A stretch of 7,135 nucleotides of DNA from assembly GCA_028679485.1 (NCBI GenBank), contig JAJRBL010000134.1, forward strand, positions 1-7,135. Direction: 5' to 3'. The stretch's first letter is position 1. Every line of letters begins with the position of its first letter. This document shows, piece after piece, positions 6,662 through 7,135 of the stretch. The notes under the pieces are model-generated. The model saw nothing but the letters and a program-made list of their open reading frames with translations, was not told the origin of the DNA and made no database searches. This DNA comes from Methanospirillum sp. (lineage in GTDB: Archaea > Halobacteriota > Methanomicrobia > Methanomicrobiales > Methanospirillaceae). A program made the position numbers and the translations under genes.

Positions 6662-7135
6662 TTATTCACGCGGATTTATTCCTTGTAAAGGCTTTTTTGC
6701 GGCAATACATACCAGAAGACAGAGCAGGGCACAGATCAGGATAAACGTCATGGCATGGGAGAAATTCTCAACCAACCGGATTTGGGAGAGTGTGCCTGAA
6801 ACTTTCTGCCCTGAAAAACCAACTGAATAGAGAATAGTGCATAATGTCACCCCGGTTATACTTCCAAACTGAACGGCAAGGGATTTGAGTGATGAAATAG
6901 TCCCTTTGTTCGTCGCTCCCGACTGGTTCATGATTAATGCCACGCTGGCCGGAACAAAGAGTCCGATTCCAACGCCAAATATCACCAGTGACAGGAATAT
7001 ATATGTTGTCGTTGTCGATACGTCAAATCCGTGAAATGCAACTCCTGCAACGATACAGAAAGACATCCCGATGATACAGGGTGTCCGGGGCCCTTTTTTG
7101 TCGGTGATCCACCCGGAGAGATAGGCAAGAACGAT
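6662..7135 (-). CDS. MFS drug/metabolite exporter, DHA2-like, 5' part missing (C-terminal 157 residues)
   Basis: This is the C-terminal end of an integral membrane proton-coupled exporter of the major facilitator superfamily. The frame is open from the right edge to a TAA at 6664-6662. An internal ATG at 7066 is not the true start, because the same frame continues upstream of it with clear family sequence. Visible residues 8-17 (GWITDKKGPR) match the conserved MFS cytoplasmic-loop motif G-x-x-x-D-x-x-G-x-R. Hydrophobic spans follow at about visible residues 20-36, 44-69, 83-107 and 127-146. The glycine-rich pattern around 78-96 (KGTISSLKSLAVQFGSITG) resembles the late helices of EmrB/QacA-type 14-helix transporters, so DHA2 is the preferred subfamily; a 12-helix exporter is possible. 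The protein ends in a short basic tail. The synthetase begins 30 bases downstream in the same reading frame, so co-transcription and export of the peptide product are likely inferences. The substrate cannot be told from sequence. Confidence 0.88.
   Translation of the reverse strand: MVLAYLSGWITDKKGPRTPCIIGMSFCIVAGVAFHGFDVSTTTTYIFLSLVIFGVGIGLFVPASVALIMNQSGATNKGTISSLKSLAVQFGSITGVTLCTILYSVGFSGQKVSGTLSQIRLVENFSHAMTFILICALLCLLVCIAAKKPLQGINPRE

Noticed and set aside
6662..7066. Treating the ATG at 7066 as the start of a small 134-residue membrane protein
   Set aside because: The frame continues upstream to the window edge with the MFS loop motif GWITDKKGPR, so this is an internal Met of a larger exporter.

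Overview
The window is filled by one minus-strand transcription unit read from right to left. At the right edge (6662-7135) lies the C-terminal part of a major-facilitator membrane exporter. After a 30-base gap follows one very long open frame from a GTG at 6631 that runs off the left edge still open, at least 2210 codons. It encodes a multimodular nonribosomal peptide synthetase (NRPS). The synthetase frame was read by hand along its whole length; no in-frame stop was found and every expected core motif falls in this single frame.

The visible domain order is C1-A1-T1-C2-A2-T2-R: two complete condensation/adenylation/carrier modules, then the first ~110 residues of a C-terminal NAD(P)H-dependent thioester reductase. 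The catalytic part of the reductase and the stop codon lie beyond the left edge. No epimerase, methyltransferase, heterocyclisation or thioesterase domain is visible. The simplest inferred product is a dipeptide released reductively as an aldehyde or alcohol. Because the protein opens with an apparently active condensation domain, the first residue may be N-acylated, or the chain may arrive from an upstream synthetase. The exporter directly upstream, probably co-transcribed, is a good candidate to secrete the product or protect the producer.

Organism: frequent AGG/AGA arginine codons, a GGAG ribosome binding site, a GTG start and moderate GC would fit a methanogenic archaeon (for example Methanomicrobiales-like), but this is impression-level inference and a bacterium is not excluded. 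If archaeal, the locus belongs to the small set of archaeal NRPS systems. The many open frames on the plus strand and in other minus frames are shadows of the synthetase. No RNA gene, mobile element, CRISPR array, terminator or internal promoter could be supported, and no gene-free stretch exceeds 30 bases.
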